Origin: Litoribrevibacter albus
GTDB taxonomy: Bacteria > Pseudomonadota > Gammaproteobacteria > Pseudomonadales > Litoribrevibacteraceae
Reading direction: 5' to 3'
NCBI RefSeq assembly: GCF_030159995.1
Contig: NZ_BSNM01000006.1
Location: 1-64,000, forward strand
DNA: 64,000 bases
Shown here: positions 1-9,085 of the stretch, piece by piece
How positions within the stretch are numbered: position 1 is the stretch's first letter
How the letters are laid out: each line of letters begins with the position of its first letter
Program-made: the position numbers and the translations under genes
Notes under the pieces: model-generated
Database searches by the model: none
Seen by the model: the letters and a program-made list of their open reading frames with translations, nothing else
What the model was told of the DNA's origin: nothing

Positions 1-416
1 CTGGTGTTGAAATGTTCCGTAAGCTGCTTGACGAAGGTCGTGCAGGTGAGAACTGTGGTATTCTTCTTCGTGGTACTAAGCGTGATGAAGTTGAGCGTGG
101 TCAAGTATTGGCTATCCCTGGTTCAATCACTCCGCACACCAAGTTTGAAGCAGAAGTATATGTGTTAGGTAAAGATGAAGGTGGTCGTCACACACCATTC
201 TTCAAAGGTTACCGTCCACAGTTCTACTTCCGTACAACTGACGTAACTGGTTCTTGTGAACTACCTGATGGCGTAGAAATGGTTATGCCTGGTGATAACG
301 TTCAGTTGTCTGTAACTCTAATTGCTCCAATTGCGATGGACGAAGGTCTACGTTTCGCGATCCGTGAAGGTGGTCGTACAGTTGGTGCTGGTGTTGTTGC
401 TAAGATTGTTGAGTAA
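1..416 (+). CDS. tuf: Elongation factor Tu, C-terminal part (5' end outside window)
   Basis: This is the last ~138 codons of EF-Tu, the GTPase that delivers aminoacyl-tRNA to the ribosome. The visible part covers the end of domain 2 and domain 3: it opens with [17 protein letters not shown], continues with the domain 3 signature around [12 protein letters not shown], and ends in [18 protein letters not shown] as bacterial EF-Tu does. The frame is open to the left edge, so the start and G domain are missing. A strong terminator follows 38 bases after the stop, separating it from rpsJ. This is the usual position of a tuf copy upstream of the S10 operon. Confidence 0.97.
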   Translation, partial: GVEMFRKLLDEGRAGENCGILLRGTKRDEVERGQVLAIPGSITPHTKFEAEVYVLGKDEGGRHTPFFKGYRPQFYFRTTDVTGSCELPDGVEMVMPGDNVQLSVTLIAPIAMDEGLRFAIREGGRTVGAGVVAKIVE

Positions 417-448
417 TATCAGCAGACTTAAGTAAATAATACTGAGTT

Positions 449-477
449 AAAAAAGGAGGCTTTGGCCTCCTTTTTTT
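449..477 (+). terminator. Intrinsic terminator of tuf
   Basis: A perfect 6-bp GC stem (GGAGGC, loop TTTG, GCCTCC, 455-470) is preceded by a run of A and followed by seven T. It should end the tuf transcript before the rpsJ promoter. Confidence 0.92.
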
Positions 478-494
478 GTGTGTCTTGTAGGGAG

Positions 495-523
495 TTGACA
501 AAAAATGATCAGTTGCTTACAAT
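495..523 (+). promoter_or_regulatory. Sigma-70 promoter of the S10-spc-alpha super-operon
   Basis: A perfect -35 TTGACA (495-500) and a -10 TACAAT (518-523) are separated by exactly 17 bp. The expected start is near 530, giving a leader of about 64 nt before rpsJ. It is the only near-consensus promoter I see before the ribosomal genes. Confidence 0.88.
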
Positions 524-543
524 GCGCGTCCTTTTAAATGGGG

Positions 544-566
544 TCGGTTCATCAAAAATGAACCGA
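544..566 (+). promoter_or_regulatory. Hairpin in the rpsJ leader
   Basis: A perfect 9-bp inverted repeat (TCGGTTCAT, loop CAAAA, ATGAACCGA) lies in the short leader about 14 nt after the predicted start. There is no T run, so it is not a simple terminator. The leader is much shorter than the ~170-nt E. coli S10 leader that L4 controls. A role in mRNA stability or autoregulation is inference. Confidence 0.6.
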
Positions 567-575
567 TGTTTATGA

Positions 576-905
<330 letters not shown>

Positions 906-923
906 GACTGAGTATCTCATTTT

Positions 924-1007
924 TCACGTCGTAGACGTGATTCGATGTTTGGAACGCCTTGGAAAGGGCGACCATAGAGGGTGAAAGTCCCGTACAGATT
1001 GAGGAAG
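924..1007 (+). promoter_or_regulatory. Structured leader of rplC-rplD with a 23S rRNA mimic (candidate L4/L24-binding site)
   Basis: The gap holds two parts. First is a 7-bp hairpin, TCACGTC-GTA-GACGTGA (924-940). Second, 951-995 matches without gaps, from memory, the E. coli 23S rRNA segment around nt 295-343 of domain I (helices 18-20), the reported L4 and L24 binding fragment. Landmarks in order are GGAACGCC, TTGGAAAGGGCG, CCATAGAGGGTGAAAG and TCCCGTAC. The helix CGCCTT/AGGGCG and the hairpin GGG-TGAAAG-TCCC both remain paired although several bases differ from E. coli. The likeness stops before the rplC Shine-Dalgarno (GAGGAAG, 1001-1007). Regulation by L4 or L24 is inference. Confidence 0.72.
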
Positions 1008-1013
1008 ATAGTA

Positions 1014-1652
1014 ATGACTATTGGTTTAGTAGGGCGGAAAAGCGGGATGACTCGCGTATTCACCGAACAAGGTGTATCCGTACCTGTTACAGTAATTGAG
1101 GTTGAACCAAACCGTATCGCTCAAGTTAAGACGCTTGAAGTTGATGGTTATAAAGCGGTTCAGGTTACAACTGGTTCTAAAAAAGCAAGTCGTTTGACTA
1201 AAGCTGAGCAAGGTCACTTTGCTAAAGCTGAAGTTGAAGCGGGTCGTGGTCTATGGGAATTTCGTGTAGATGGCGAAGAAGAGCTTGCAGTTGGTCAGGA
1301 ATTGACCGTTGATCGCTTTGAAGCTGGTCAAAAAGTAGATGTATCTGGTACATCAAAAGGTAAAGGTTTCCAAGGTGGTGTTAAGCGTCATAACTTCTCG
1401 ATGCAAGATGCAACTCATGGTAACTCATTGTCTCACCGTGCGCCTGGTTCGATTGGTCAGTGTCAAACACCTGGTCGTGTTTGGAAAGGTAAGAGAATGG
1501 CCGGTCAAATGGGTAACGCTAACGTAACTGTACAAACTCTTGAGATTGTACGTGTTGATGCTGAGCGTGGGTTGTTGTTAATCAAGGGTGCTGTTCCTGG
1601 TGCTCCTGGTAATGACGTTATCGTTAAACCAGCTATTAAAGCGCGCGGCTAG
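1014..1652 (+). CDS. rplC: Ribosomal protein L3 (uL3)
   Basis: The 212-residue product is L3, which binds 23S rRNA early in 50S assembly and reaches the peptidyl transferase centre. It opens [16 protein letters not shown] and carries the long conserved loop GGVKRHNF...[14 protein letters not shown] with [13 protein letters not shown]. This region holds the glutamine methylated by PrmB in E. coli; the neighbouring Asn of E. coli is Cys here. I chose ATG 1014, preceded by GAGGAAG, over an in-frame GTG at 981 that lies inside the rRNA-like leader and would add 11 foreign residues. The stop is 8 bases from rplD. Confidence 0.97.
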   Translation: MTIGLVGRKSGMTRVFTEQGVSVPVTVIEVEPNRIAQVKTLEVDGYKAVQVTTGSKKASRLTKAEQGHFAKAEVEAGRGLWEFRVDGEEELAVGQELTVDRFEAGQKVDVSGTSKGKGFQGGVKRHNFSMQDATHGNSLSHRAPGSIGQCQTPGRVWKGKRMAGQMGNANVTVQTLEIVRVDAERGLLLIKGAVPGAPGNDVIVKPAIKARG

Positions 1653-1660
1653 GAGGCAGC

Positions 1661-2266
1661 ATGGAACTGAATATTACAGGTGCTGAAGGCACTGTTCAGG
1701 TATCTGACGTAGCTTTCGGTCGTGAGTACAACGAAGCACTGATCCATCAGGTAGTAACAAGCTATCTTGCTGGTGCTCGTCAAGGTACTCGTGCTCAGAA
1801 GACTCGTTCTGAAGTACGTGGCGGTGGTAAGAAGCCATGGCGTCAAAAAGGTACTGGTCGTGCACGTGCTGGTACTATTCGTAGCCCTATCTGGGTTGGT
1901 GGTGGTAAAGCATTTGCTGCTAAGCCTCAAGACCATTCACAGAAAGTTAACAAGAAAATGTATCGCGCTGCGCTACAGAGCATTGTTTCTGAACTAGTTC
2001 GTCAAGAGCGTCTAGTTATTGTTGACGAAGTGGCTTGCGAACAACCAAAAACTAAAGAGTTACTAGGTAAGCTAACTGAGCTTAACCTGGATAACGTATT
2101 GATTGTTTCTGAAAATGTTGAGCAAAACCTATATCTAGCTGCACGTAACCTTGTTGGTGTAGAAGTTCTAGATGCAGCTGGTATTGATCCTGTTAGCTTG
2201 ATCGCGCATGAGAAAGTATTGGTTACGGTTCCTGCTCTTAAGAAGATTGAGGAGGCGTTATCATGA
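1661..2266 (+). CDS. rplD: Ribosomal protein L4 (uL4)
   Basis: This 201-residue L4 binds domain I of 23S rRNA and lines the exit tunnel through its extended loop. The loop is seen as [29 protein letters not shown], here named by its key residues GGGKKPW and KGTGRARAG. In E. coli L4 represses the S10 operon. The gene has an AGGAGG site at 1651-1656 and overlaps rplW by four bases (ATGA), so the two are probably translationally coupled. The rRNA-like segment upstream of rplC makes L4 the first candidate for its ligand. Confidence 0.98.
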   Translation: MELNITGAEGTVQVSDVAFGREYNEALIHQVVTSYLAGARQGTRAQKTRSEVRGGGKKPWRQKGTGRARAGTIRSPIWVGGGKAFAAKPQDHSQKVNKKMYRAALQSIVSELVRQERLVIVDEVACEQPKTKELLGKLTELNLDNVLIVSENVEQNLYLAARNLVGVEVLDAAGIDPVSLIAHEKVLVTVPALKKIEEALS

Positions 2267-2559
2267 ACCAAGAGCGCGTCTTTAAGGTTTTGCTAGGTCC
2301 ACATGTTTCAGAAAAAGCTAGCGTTGTTGCAGAAAAGAACCAACAGGTTGTTTTCAAAGTTGCTCCAGACGCTACTAAACCTGAAATTAAAAAAGCTGTC
2401 GAGCAATTGTTCGACGTGAAAGTTGAGTCCGTCCAGGTTCTAAACCAGAAAGGTAAGACAAAGCGCACTGCGCGTGGTCTAGGTAAGCGTAGCGATACTC
2501 GTAAAGCTTACGTTCGTCTTGCTGAAGGCAGTGACATTGATTTTCTGGGCGCTGAGTAA
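2263..2559 (+). CDS. rplW: Ribosomal protein L23 (uL23)
   Basis: The 98-residue L23 sits at the mouth of the peptide exit tunnel and is the docking point of trigger factor and signal recognition particle. The sequence shows the L23 N terminus [16 protein letters not shown] and the rRNA-binding segment [21 protein letters not shown]. Its ATG overlaps the rplD stop, and a GAGGAGG site lies inside the end of rplD (2249-2255). The 98-residue length is that of proteobacterial L23. Confidence 0.97.
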   Translation: MNQERVFKVLLGPHVSEKASVVAEKNQQVVFKVAPDATKPEIKKAVEQLFDVKVESVQVLNQKGKTKRTARGLGKRSDTRKAYVRLAEGSDIDFLGAE

Positions 2560-2573
2560 GAAGGGGTAAGGTA

Positions 2574-3401
2574 ATGGCAGTTATTAAGTGTAAACCTACG
2601 TCCCCGGGTCGTCGCCACGTTGTCAAAGTAGTAAGTGATGAGCTTCATAAGGGTAAACCTTATGCTCCACTGCTTGAGAAGAAGACGAAATCTGGTGGTC
2701 GTAACAACAATGGACGTATTACAACTCGTCACATTGGCGGTGGTCATAAGCAGCACTACCGTAAAATTGACTTCCGTCGTAACAAAGATGGTATCCCGGC
2801 AGTAGTTGAGCGTTTGGAATATGATCCAAACCGTAGTGCACACATTGCACTGATCAAATACGCTGATGGTGAGCGTCGTTACATCATTGCTCCTAAGGGT
2901 GTTAAAGCTGGCGATCCAATCGCGTCAGGCTCTGATGCGCCAATTCGTGCTGGTAGCACTTTGCCGCTTCGTAACATTCCTGTAGGTAGTACTGTTCACT
3001 GTATCGAACTTAAGCCAGGTAAAGGTGCTCAATTGGCACGTTCTGCTGGTGCTTCTGTTCAGTTGGTTGCTCGTGAAGGTGCATACTGCACACTTCGTTT
3101 GCGTTCTGGTGAAATGCGTAAAGTATTGTCAGATTGCCGTGCGACTCTTGGTGAAGTAAGCAACAGTGAGCACAGCTTGCGCCAACTTGGTAAAGCAGGT
3201 GCTTCTCGCTGGCGTGGTGTTCGTCCGACTGTGCGTGGTGTAGTTATGAACCCGGTTGATCACCCACACGGTGGTGGTGAGGGTCGTACTTCAGGTGGTC
3301 GTCATCCTGTTACACCTTGGGGTGTTCCAACTAAGGGACACAAGACTCGTAAGAACAAGCGCACGGATAAGTTTATTGTTCGTCGTCGCAACGCCAAGTA
3401 A
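2574..3401 (+). CDS. rplB: Ribosomal protein L2 (uL2)
   Basis: L2 (275 residues) is a universal 23S rRNA-binding protein needed for subunit association and peptidyl transfer. The N terminus [19 protein letters not shown] and the C-terminal loop [14 protein letters not shown] are both present. That loop contains the conserved histidine (His229 in E. coli) near the active centre. The very basic C-terminal tail ([16 protein letters not shown]) is intact. A purine-rich ribosome site precedes the ATG in the 14-base gap after rplW. Confidence 0.98.
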   Translation: MAVIKCKPTSPGRRHVVKVVSDELHKGKPYAPLLEKKTKSGGRNNNGRITTRHIGGGHKQHYRKIDFRRNKDGIPAVVERLEYDPNRSAHIALIKYADGERRYIIAPKGVKAGDPIASGSDAPIRAGSTLPLRNIPVGSTVHCIELKPGKGAQLARSAGASVQLVAREGAYCTLRLRSGEMRKVLSDCRATLGEVSNSEHSLRQLGKAGASRWRGVRPTVRGVVMNPVDHPHGGGEGRTSGGRHPVTPWGVPTKGHKTRKNKRTDKFIVRRRNAK

Positions 3402-3413
3402 GGGGAGTAGACT

Positions 3414-3689
3414 GTGCCACGTTCATTAAAGAAAGGTCCATTTGTTGACCATCATCTGATGAAAAAGGTTGAAGCTGCTTTGGAAGCTGGCGACAAGAAG
3501 CCAATTAAAACTTGGTCTCGTCGTTCGACGATCTTCCCAGAATTTGTTGGGTTGACCATTGCAGTTCATAACGGACGCCAACATGTACCTGTTTTCGTAA
3601 ACGAAGACATGGTAGGTCACAAGTTGGGTGAATTTGCTGCGACACGTACTTACCGTGGTCACGTAGCTGATAAGAAAGCCAAGCGCTAA
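3414..3689 (+). CDS. rpsS: Ribosomal protein S19 (uS19), GTG start
   Basis: The 91-residue S19 is a 30S head protein that forms a complex with S13 and touches the A-site finger of 23S rRNA. It shows [19 protein letters not shown] and the central [27 protein letters not shown]. No ATG is available at the correct position. The first codon is GTG at 3414, preceded by AGGGGAG (3401-3407). A GTG start may keep translation lower than for neighbouring genes. Confidence 0.97.
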   Translation: MPRSLKKGPFVDHHLMKKVEAALEAGDKKPIKTWSRRSTIFPEFVGLTIAVHNGRQHVPVFVNEDMVGHKLGEFAATRTYRGHVADKKAKR

Positions 3690-3707
3690 TCCTAGGGGTA
3701 TTTAAAG

Positions 3708-4040
3708 ATGGAAGTATCCGCAGTATTAAAAGGTGCGCGTCTGTCTGCTCAAAAAGCACGCTTGGTTGCCGATCAGGTGCGCGGTAAAGAAGTAGCAGAA
3801 GCGCTAGACATTTTGGCCTTCAGTCCTAAAAAGGGCGCTGCAATTATCAAGAAAGTTCTTGAATCTGCCATCGCTAACGCAGAGCACAATGAAGGTGCTG
3901 ATATCGATGAATTGCGTGTAAGCACAATCATGGTAGATGAAGGTATGACTCTTAAGCGTATCAAGCCTCGTGCTAAAGGTCGCGCAGATCGTATCTTGAA
4001 GAGAACTTGTCATATCACTGTTAAAGTAGCGGACAATTAG
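3708..4040 (+). CDS. rplV: Ribosomal protein L22 (uL22)
   Basis: The 110-residue L22 contacts all six domains of 23S rRNA, and its beta-hairpin lines the exit tunnel, where erythromycin-resistance changes occur in other species. The hairpin segment ([17 protein letters not shown]) looks wild type. The N-terminal part ([17 protein letters not shown]) is typical. The gene has a purine-rich site before the ATG and ends 11 bases before rpsC. Confidence 0.97.
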   Translation: MEVSAVLKGARLSAQKARLVADQVRGKEVAEALDILAFSPKKGAAIIKKVLESAIANAEHNEGADIDELRVSTIMVDEGMTLKRIKPRAKGRADRILKRTCHITVKVADN

Positions 4041-4051
4041 GAGACGGCCAG

Positions 4052-4729
4052 ATGGGTCAGAAAGTAAATCCAACAGGTATCCGCCTGGGCGTTACTAAAG
4101 ATCATAACTCGATCTGGTACGCTGATGGCAGTGCCTATGCAGACAAGCTGCTAACAGACCTTAAAGTTCGTAAGTTCCTTGAAGAACGTCTTGTTAAGGC
4201 ATCTGTAAGCAATATTATTATCGAGCGTCCTGCACAGAATGCTCGCATCACTATTCACACTGCTCGTCCTGGTATTGTGATTGGTAAGAAAGGCGAAGAT
4301 GTAGAAAAACTACGTCAAGAAGCTTCTAAGATGATGGGTGTACCTGTACACATCAACATCGAAGAAATTCGTAAGCCTGACATGGATGCAAAACTGGTAG
4401 CTGCTAACGTAGCTGGTCAGCTAGAGCGTCGTGTTATGTTCCGTCGTGCAATGAAGCGTGCTGTACAAAATGCTATGCGTCAAGGTGCGAAGGGTATCAA
4501 GATCCAGGTAAGTGGTCGTCTAGGCGGTGCTGAGATTGCTCGTACTGAATGGTATCGTGAAGGTCGTGTACCTCTACATACTCTACGTGCAGACATCGAT
4601 TACGCGACATACGAAGCATCCACAACTTACGGCATCATTGGTGTTAAAGTTTGGATCTTTAAAGGCGAAGTTTTGGGCGGTATCGAAGAAGTTCGAGCTC
4701 AAAAAGCGTCTAAGAAAAAAGCTAAGTAA
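4052..4729 (+). CDS. rpsC: Ribosomal protein S3 (uS3)
   Basis: The 225-residue S3 lies at the mRNA entry channel of the 30S subunit and contributes to mRNA helicase activity. The N terminus [20 protein letters not shown] is followed by a type II KH domain with the motif [13 protein letters not shown], and then by the conserved C-terminal domain ([21 protein letters not shown]). The tail is lysine-rich and slightly shorter than in E. coli (233 residues). It ends 14 bases before rplP. Confidence 0.97.
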   Translation: MGQKVNPTGIRLGVTKDHNSIWYADGSAYADKLLTDLKVRKFLEERLVKASVSNIIIERPAQNARITIHTARPGIVIGKKGEDVEKLRQEASKMMGVPVHINIEEIRKPDMDAKLVAANVAGQLERRVMFRRAMKRAVQNAMRQGAKGIKIQVSGRLGGAEIARTEWYREGRVPLHTLRADIDYATYEASTTYGIIGVKVWIFKGEVLGGIEEVRAQKASKKKAK

Positions 4730-4743
4730 GGGGGTAATGAATT

Positions 4744-5157
4744 ATGTTACAACCTAAACGTATGAAATTCCGTAAAATGCAGAAAGGCCGCAACCGTGGT
4801 CTTGCTAATCGCGGAAGTAAAGTTAGCTTTGGTGAGTTCGGCCTTAAAGCTACTGGTCGTGGTCGCATCACTGCTCGTCAAATCGAAGCAGCGCGTCGTA
4901 CTATGACTCGTCACATTAAACGTGGCGGTAAGATCTGGATTCGAGTATTCCCAGACAAACCTATTACCCAGAAGCCTCTTGAGGTTCGTCAAGGTAAAGG
5001 TAAAGGTTCTGTAGAATACTGGGTTGCGCAGATTCAGCCAGGTAAAGTGTTGTACGAAATGGAAGGTGTTAGCGAAGAACTAGCGCGCGAAGCATTCGCT
5101 CTAGCTGCCGCTAAGCTACCTGTATCAACAACCTTTGTAACGCGAACGGTGATGTAA
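4744..5157 (+). CDS. rplP: Ribosomal protein L16 (uL16)
   Basis: The 137-residue L16 sits beside the A site of the 50S subunit and helps position aminoacyl-tRNA. It opens [19 protein letters not shown] and has [18 protein letters not shown]. The arginine in this segment is the one hydroxylated by YcfD/RoxA in E. coli, and it is conserved. The stop codon TAA shares its last base with the ATG of rpmC, so the two genes overlap by one base and are likely coupled. Confidence 0.98.
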   Translation: MLQPKRMKFRKMQKGRNRGLANRGSKVSFGEFGLKATGRGRITARQIEAARRTMTRHIKRGGKIWIRVFPDKPITQKPLEVRQGKGKGSVEYWVAQIQPGKVLYEMEGVSEELAREAFALAAAKLPVSTTFVTRTVM

Positions 5158-5348
5158 TGAAAGCGAGTGAATTGAGAGAAAAAAGCTCTGAAGAGCTACA
5201 GCAACAACTACTCGACTTGCTACGCGACCAGTTTAACTTGCGTATGCAGAAATCGACCGGTCAATTGAGCCAAACGCACTTGCTTACTCAAGTTCGTAAG
5301 GACATTGCTCGCGTAAAAACTGTGCTGAACCAGAAAGCAGGTAATTAA
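5157..5348 (+). CDS. rpmC: Ribosomal protein L29 (uL29)
   Basis: The 63-residue L29 is a small helical protein near the exit tunnel, next to L23. The sequence [20 protein letters not shown] and the motif [17 protein letters not shown] are characteristic. It overlaps rplP by one base and is separated from rpsQ by a single base, so its translation probably depends on that of its neighbours. Confidence 0.96.
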   Translation: MKASELREKSSEELQQQLLDLLRDQFNLRMQKSTGQLSQTHLLTQVRKDIARVKTVLNQKAGN

Positions 5349-5349
5349 G

Positions 5350-5613
5350 ATGACAGAACAGCAAACAAATGCGCGCACTGTCTCAGGTAAAGTCGTGAGC
5401 GACAAGATGGATAAAACCATCACAGTACTTGTTGAGCGTCGCGTTAAACACCCAATCTATGGGAAGTATGTTAAGCGCTCTACAAAAGTACATGCGCATG
5501 ATGAGAGCAACCAGTGCCGTCTAGGTGATGTGGTTACTATTAGTGAAACTCGTCCATTGTCTAAGACTAAGTCTTGGTCCTTGGTCGAAGTCGTTGAAAA
5601 AGCAGCCGACTAA
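5350..5613 (+). CDS. rpsQ: Ribosomal protein S17 (uS17)
   Basis: The 87-residue S17 is a primary 16S rRNA-binding protein with an OB fold. The motif [19 protein letters not shown] is typical, as is [19 protein letters not shown]. The stop codon lies in the loop of a small hairpin (GCCGAC-TAA-GTCGGC, 5605-5619), an uncommon but probably incidental arrangement. The gap to rplN is 31 bases. Confidence 0.97.
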   Translation: MTEQQTNARTVSGKVVSDKMDKTITVLVERRVKHPIYGKYVKRSTKVHAHDESNQCRLGDVVTISETRPLSKTKSWSLVEVVEKAAD

Positions 5614-5644
5614 GTCGGCGACAACATAGGTATTGGAGTGAACT

Positions 5645-6013
5645 ATGATTCAAACTCAGACAATGCTTGACGTCGCTGATAACAGCGGTGCACGTCGTGT
5701 GATGTGTATCAAGGTCCTAGGCGGTTCACACCGTCGTTATGCGGGCATTGGTGACATCATTAAAGTTACAGTTAAAGAAGCTATTCCTCGCGGTAAAGTG
5801 AAGAAGGGCCAGGTAATGAACGCTGTAGTTGTTCGTACTAAGAAGGGTGTTCGTCGCCCAGACGGTTCTATCATTCGCTTTGATGGAAATGCTGCAGTTT
5901 TGTTGAACGCATCAGAAGCGCCAATTGGTACTCGTATCTTTGGTCCGGTAACTCGTGAGTTACGCTCTGAGAAGTTCATGAAAATCATTTCCCTTGCACC
6001 TGAAGTGCTATAA
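5645..6013 (+). CDS. rplN: Ribosomal protein L14 (uL14)
   Basis: The 122-residue L14 forms bridges with 16S rRNA and is the binding site of the silencing factor RsfS. It opens [20 protein letters not shown], has [21 protein letters not shown], and ends in the universal [12 protein letters not shown]. It marks the start of the part equivalent to the E. coli spc operon, but I see no promoter in the 31-base gap before it, so it is probably read through from the S10 promoter. Confidence 0.98.
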   Translation: MIQTQTMLDVADNSGARRVMCIKVLGGSHRRYAGIGDIIKVTVKEAIPRGKVKKGQVMNAVVVRTKKGVRRPDGSIIRFDGNAAVLLNASEAPIGTRIFGPVTRELRSEKFMKIISLAPEVL

Positions 6014-6028
6014 GGGGGGAGGAGAATT

Positions 6029-6346
6029 ATGAATAAACTCAGAAGTGGCGATGAAGTAATCGTAATCGCGGGTAAAGACAAAGGTAAGCGCGGTAAAGTA
6101 TCTCGAGTACTTAACGATGGTCGTTTGATTGTTTCTGGAATTAACCTAGTTAAGAAACACCAGAAGCCAAACCCATTCCTAGGTACACCGGGTGGTATCG
6201 TTGAGAAAGAAGCTGCAATTCAGACTTCTAATGTTGCAATTTTCAACACTGCAACAAACAAAGCTGATCGCGTAGGCTTCAAGGTGCTTGAGGACGGCAA
6301 GAAGGTTCGTATCTTCAAGTCTAATCAAGAAGTTATTGATGCATAA
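6029..6346 (+). CDS. rplX: Ribosomal protein L24 (uL24)
   Basis: The 105-residue L24 starts 50S assembly by binding the 5' end of 23S rRNA, close to L4. It has a KOW motif ([19 protein letters not shown]) and the loop [20 protein letters not shown]. Because the rRNA-like segment upstream of rplC resembles the joint L4/L24 binding fragment, L24 is a second possible ligand for that leader. A GGGGAGGAG site precedes its ATG. Confidence 0.97.
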   Translation: MNKLRSGDEVIVIAGKDKGKRGKVSRVLNDGRLIVSGINLVKKHQKPNPFLGTPGGIVEKEAAIQTSNVAIFNTATNKADRVGFKVLEDGKKVRIFKSNQEVIDA

Positions 6347-6362
6347 GGCATTGGGTACGACA

Positions 6363-6902
6363 ATGGCAAGATTAAAGCAATTTTATCAAGATCAAGTTGT
6401 ACCCAAGCTGCGCGAGCAGTTTGAGTACAAAAATGTAATGGAAGTGCCTCGCATCACCAAAATTACTCTTAACATGGGTGTTGGTGAAGCTATTGGCGAT
6501 CGTAAGCTAATCGAAAACGCTGTTGCAGATATGGAGCAGATCTCAGGCCAAAAGGCTGTTGTGACTCGCGCTCGTAAATCTGTAGCTGGCTTTAAAGTTC
6601 GTGAAGGCTGGCCGATCGGTTGTAAGGTGACTTTGCGTAACGATCAAATGTGGGAATTCTTGGACCGCTTCATGAACATCGCGCTACCTCGTGTACGTGA
6701 TTTCCGTGGTGTTAATCCAAAATCATTTGATGGTCGTGGTAACTACAGCATGGGTATTAAGGAACAGATTATCTTTCCTGAGATTGATTATGATAAAATC
6801 GATCGCCTTCGCGGTATGGATATCACTATCAGCACTACAGCGAACACCAATGAAGAAGGCAAGGCTTTGTTAGAAGCCTTCAACTTCCCATTCCGCAAGT
6901 AA
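6363..6902 (+). CDS. rplE: Ribosomal protein L5 (uL5)
   Basis: The 179-residue L5 binds 5S rRNA and contacts the P-site tRNA. It shows the conserved stretches [17 protein letters not shown] and [21 protein letters not shown] chose ATG 6363 ([11 protein letters not shown]), which gives the exact E. coli length, over an upstream in-frame ATG at 6288 that lies within rplX. The ribosome site is weak. In E. coli the S8 repressor site overlaps this start; I could not recognise an S8 site here. Confidence 0.97.
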   Translation: MARLKQFYQDQVVPKLREQFEYKNVMEVPRITKITLNMGVGEAIGDRKLIENAVADMEQISGQKAVVTRARKSVAGFKVREGWPIGCKVTLRNDQMWEFLDRFMNIALPRVRDFRGVNPKSFDGRGNYSMGIKEQIIFPEIDYDKIDRLRGMDITISTTANTNEEGKALLEAFNFPFRK

Positions 6903-6911
6903 GGGGTTGAC

Positions 6912-7217
6912 ATGGCAAAGGTATCAATGAAACAGCGCGAACTAAAGCGCGAAAAACTTGTAGCCAAGTATGCTGAAAAGCGTGCTGCCCTAAAAGCAAT
7001 TATCTTGAGCCCAGAAAGCTCTGATGATGAAAAGTGGGAAGCGCAGCTTAAGCTGCAACAACTGCCTCGTGACTCTAGTAAAGCTCGTCTACAGCGTCGC
7101 TGTCAGCTTACTGGTCGTCCACACGCAGTTTATCGCAAGTTCAAACTAAGCCGTATCATGCTTCGCGAAGCTGCGATGCGCGGTGACGTTCCTGGTTTGA
7201 AAAAAGCAAGTTGGTAA
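6912..7217 (+). CDS. rpsN: Ribosomal protein S14 (uS14), zinc-free long form
   Basis: The 101-residue S14 belongs to the 30S head. It has the proteobacterial long form: the C-terminal segment [22 protein letters not shown] lacks the two CXXC pairs of the short zinc form, keeping only one Cys. The gap to rpsH is 55 bases and contains a stable stem, described separately. The ATG is nine bases after the rplE stop. Confidence 0.97.
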   Translation: MAKVSMKQRELKREKLVAKYAEKRAALKAIILSPESSDDEKWEAQLKLQQLPRDSSKARLQRRCQLTGRPHAVYRKFKLSRIMLREAAMRGDVPGLKKASW

Positions 7218-7219
7218 GC

Positions 7220-7257
7220 GGTTGTGCCCTCTTATGAGGGCCTTCTGCTGCACAACC
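7220..7257 (+). promoter_or_regulatory. RNA stem between rpsN and rpsH
   Basis: Perfect 8-bp arms GGTTGTGC (7220-7227) and GCACAACC (7250-7257) enclose a small hairpin, CCTC-TTAT-GAGG (7228-7239), and an unpaired CCTTCTGCT on the 3' side. The element fills most of the gap and ends just before the rpsH ribosome site (AGGAG, 7259-7263). It has no T run. Control of rpsH, or an RNA processing site, is possible but unproven. Confidence 0.6.
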
Positions 7258-7272
7258 TAGGAGTAGACCTAA

Positions 7273-7665
7273 ATGAGTATGCAAGATACGTTGGCGGATA
7301 TGTTTACCCGTATCCGTAACGGACAGATGGCTGAGCACCTAAGTGTTTCAATGCCGTCTTCAAAGCTTAAGGTTGCTGTAGCTAACGTTCTTAAGAGCGA
7401 AGGTTACATCAGCGATTTTTCAGTAACTGAAGGTGTTAAACCTGAACTTACTGTAGATCTTAAGTATTTCGAAGGTAAGCCAGTTATTGAGCGTATTGAG
7501 CGTGTATCACGTTCTTCTTTGCGTCAATATCGTGGTGTTAATGATCTGCCTAAAGTAGAGGCTGGCCTAGGTGTGGCTATCGTTTCTACTTCTAAAGGCG
7601 TTATGACTGACCGCCAAGCTCGTAAAGAGAACGTTGGTGGTGAAGTTCTTTGCACGGTATTCTAA
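7273..7665 (+). CDS. rpsH: Ribosomal protein S8 (uS8)
   Basis: The 130-residue S8 binds helix 21 of 16S rRNA and in E. coli represses the spc operon. The N terminus [18 protein letters not shown] and the C terminus [23 protein letters not shown] with VF are intact. It has an AGGAG site at 7259-7263 and is preceded by the stem at 7220-7257. Confidence 0.98.
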   Translation: MSMQDTLADMFTRIRNGQMAEHLSVSMPSSKLKVAVANVLKSEGYISDFSVTEGVKPELTVDLKYFEGKPVIERIERVSRSSLRQYRGVNDLPKVEAGLGVAIVSTSKGVMTDRQARKENVGGEVLCTVF

Positions 7666-7676
7666 GGGAGGGCAGG

Positions 7677-8210
7677 ATGTCTCGAGTAGCTAAAAGCCCT
7701 GTCGCAATACCGAGCGGTGTTGAAGTGAAAATCGACAGTGAAAAAGTAACGATTAAAGGCGCTAAGGGCAGTCTTGAGTTAGCTTTGAATGGCACTGTTG
7801 AAATTAACCAAGAAGACAACCAGCTAACTTTCGCTGCGAAAGATGGTAGCAAGCAATCGCGTGCTATGTCTGGTACTACCCGCGCTTTAATCAACAACAT
7901 GGTTGTTGGTGTGACTCAAGGTTTCGAGAAGAAACTTGAGCTTAAAGGTGTTGGTTACCGTGCTGCAGTTCAAGGCAAAAAGTTGAATCTTCAATTAGGT
8001 TTCTCTAACCCAGTTGAATATGAATTGCCTGAAGGTATTACTGCTGAAGCGCCAAGCCAGACTGAAGTCGTTCTTAAAGGCATCAGTAAGCAGCAAGTTG
8101 GTCAAGTCGCAGCTGAAATCCGTGCATTCCGTCCACCTGAGCCTTACAAAGGTAAAGGCGTCCGCTACGCAGACGAAACGGTTCGTACTAAAGAAGCTAA
8201 GAAGAAGTAA
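7677..8210 (+). CDS. rplF: Ribosomal protein L6 (uL6)
   Basis: The 177-residue L6 lies near the factor-binding site of the 50S subunit. It opens [19 protein letters not shown], shows [21 protein letters not shown], and carries the C-terminal signature [18 protein letters not shown] chose ATG 7677, which follows GGGAGGGCAGG, rather than an in-frame ATG at 7650 that lies inside rpsH. Confidence 0.98.
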   Translation: MSRVAKSPVAIPSGVEVKIDSEKVTIKGAKGSLELALNGTVEINQEDNQLTFAAKDGSKQSRAMSGTTRALINNMVVGVTQGFEKKLELKGVGYRAAVQGKKLNLQLGFSNPVEYELPEGITAEAPSQTEVVLKGISKQQVGQVAAEIRAFRPPEPYKGKGVRYADETVRTKEAKKK

Positions 8211-8219
8211 GGGTAGGGT

Positions 8220-8570
8220 ATGCTTAGTAAGAAAGAAAGTCGCTTGCGTCGTGCCCGCCGTTCTCGTTCTCATATGCGTGAATTGGGTGCGTCTCGTTTG
8301 TGTGTTAATCGCACATCACAACATATTTATGCGCAAATCATTTCTGGTGACGGAAACAAAGTACTAGCGTCAGCTTCTACTTTGGATAAAGAATTGCGTT
8401 CTGGTGCAACTAGTAATAAAGATGCAGCTGCAAAAGTAGGTGAGCTTATCGCTAACCGTGCTAAAGAAGCAGGTGTAACTAAAGTTGCTTTCGACCGTTC
8501 TGGTTTTAAGTATCATGGCCGCGTTAAAGCTTTAGCTGACGCAGCTCGTGAAGCTGGCCTTGAGTTCTAA
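8220..8570 (+). CDS. rplR: Ribosomal protein L18 (uL18)
   Basis: The 116-residue L18 carries 5S rRNA into the central protuberance together with L5 and L25. It has the basic N terminus [18 protein letters not shown] and the motif [27 protein letters not shown] in its conserved parts [15 protein letters not shown]. The gene is ten bases downstream of rplF and ten upstream of rpsE. Confidence 0.97.
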   Translation: MLSKKESRLRRARRSRSHMRELGASRLCVNRTSQHIYAQIISGDGNKVLASASTLDKELRSGATSNKDAAAKVGELIANRAKEAGVTKVAFDRSGFKYHGRVKALADAAREAGLEF

Positions 8571-8580
8571 GGGGTAGAAG

Positions 8581-9081
8581 ATGTCAAATACAGAACAAAC
8601 TACTACCGAATTGCAAGAGAAGCTAGTACAGGTAAACCGTGTTGCGAAAACTGTAAAAGGTGGTCGTATCTTCGGTTTCACAGCTTTAACTGTAGTTGGT
8701 GATGGCCAAGGTCGTGTAGGTTTCGGTCGTGGTAAAGCACGTGAAGTGCCTGTTGCTATTCAAAAAGCAATGGAATCTGCACGTCGTAATATGATTACTG
8801 TTCAGCTTGACGGTAACACACTTCAGTACCCTGTTACTGCTCGTCATGGCGCTTCTAAAGTGTACATGCAGCCAGCATCTGAAGGTACTGGTGTAATTGC
8901 AGGTGGTGCAATGCGCTCTGTACTAGAGCTTGCGGGTGTTCAGAACGTACTAGCTAAGTGCTACGGTTCAACGAACCCAGTAAACGTTGTTCGTGCAACG
9001 TTTAACGGCTTGAAGCAGATGAAATCACCTGAAGAAGTTGCTGCTAAGCGTGGCCTTTCAGTGGACGAGATTCTGGGGTAA
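8581..9081 (+). CDS. rpsE: Ribosomal protein S5 (uS5)
   Basis: The 166-residue S5 works in decoding accuracy and lines the mRNA entry channel. The sequence shows the S5 double-stranded RNA-binding part ([20 protein letters not shown]) and [19 protein letters not shown]. The region where spectinomycin-resistance changes arise elsewhere (VAKTVKGG) looks wild type. A GGGG-type site precedes the ATG, and four bases separate it from rpmD. Confidence 0.98.
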   Translation: MSNTEQTTTELQEKLVQVNRVAKTVKGGRIFGFTALTVVGDGQGRVGFGRGKAREVPVAIQKAMESARRNMITVQLDGNTLQYPVTARHGASKVYMQPASEGTGVIAGGAMRSVLELAGVQNVLAKCYGSTNPVNVVRATFNGLKQMKSPEEVAAKRGLSVDEILG

Positions 9082-9085
9082 TACG

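Noticed and set aside
981-1013. In-frame GTG start for rplC, 11 codons upstream of the chosen ATG
   Set aside because: It lies inside the rRNA-like leader, has no ribosome site and would give L3 an unnatural N terminus.
5605-5619. Hairpin with the rpsQ stop codon in its loop as a regulatory element
   Set aside because: Only six base pairs and a three-base loop; likely chance.
6288-6362. Upstream ATG for rplE (also 7650 for rplF and 9038 for rpmD)
   Set aside because: Each lies within the preceding gene and adds residues foreign to the family; the downstream ATGs give normal lengths.
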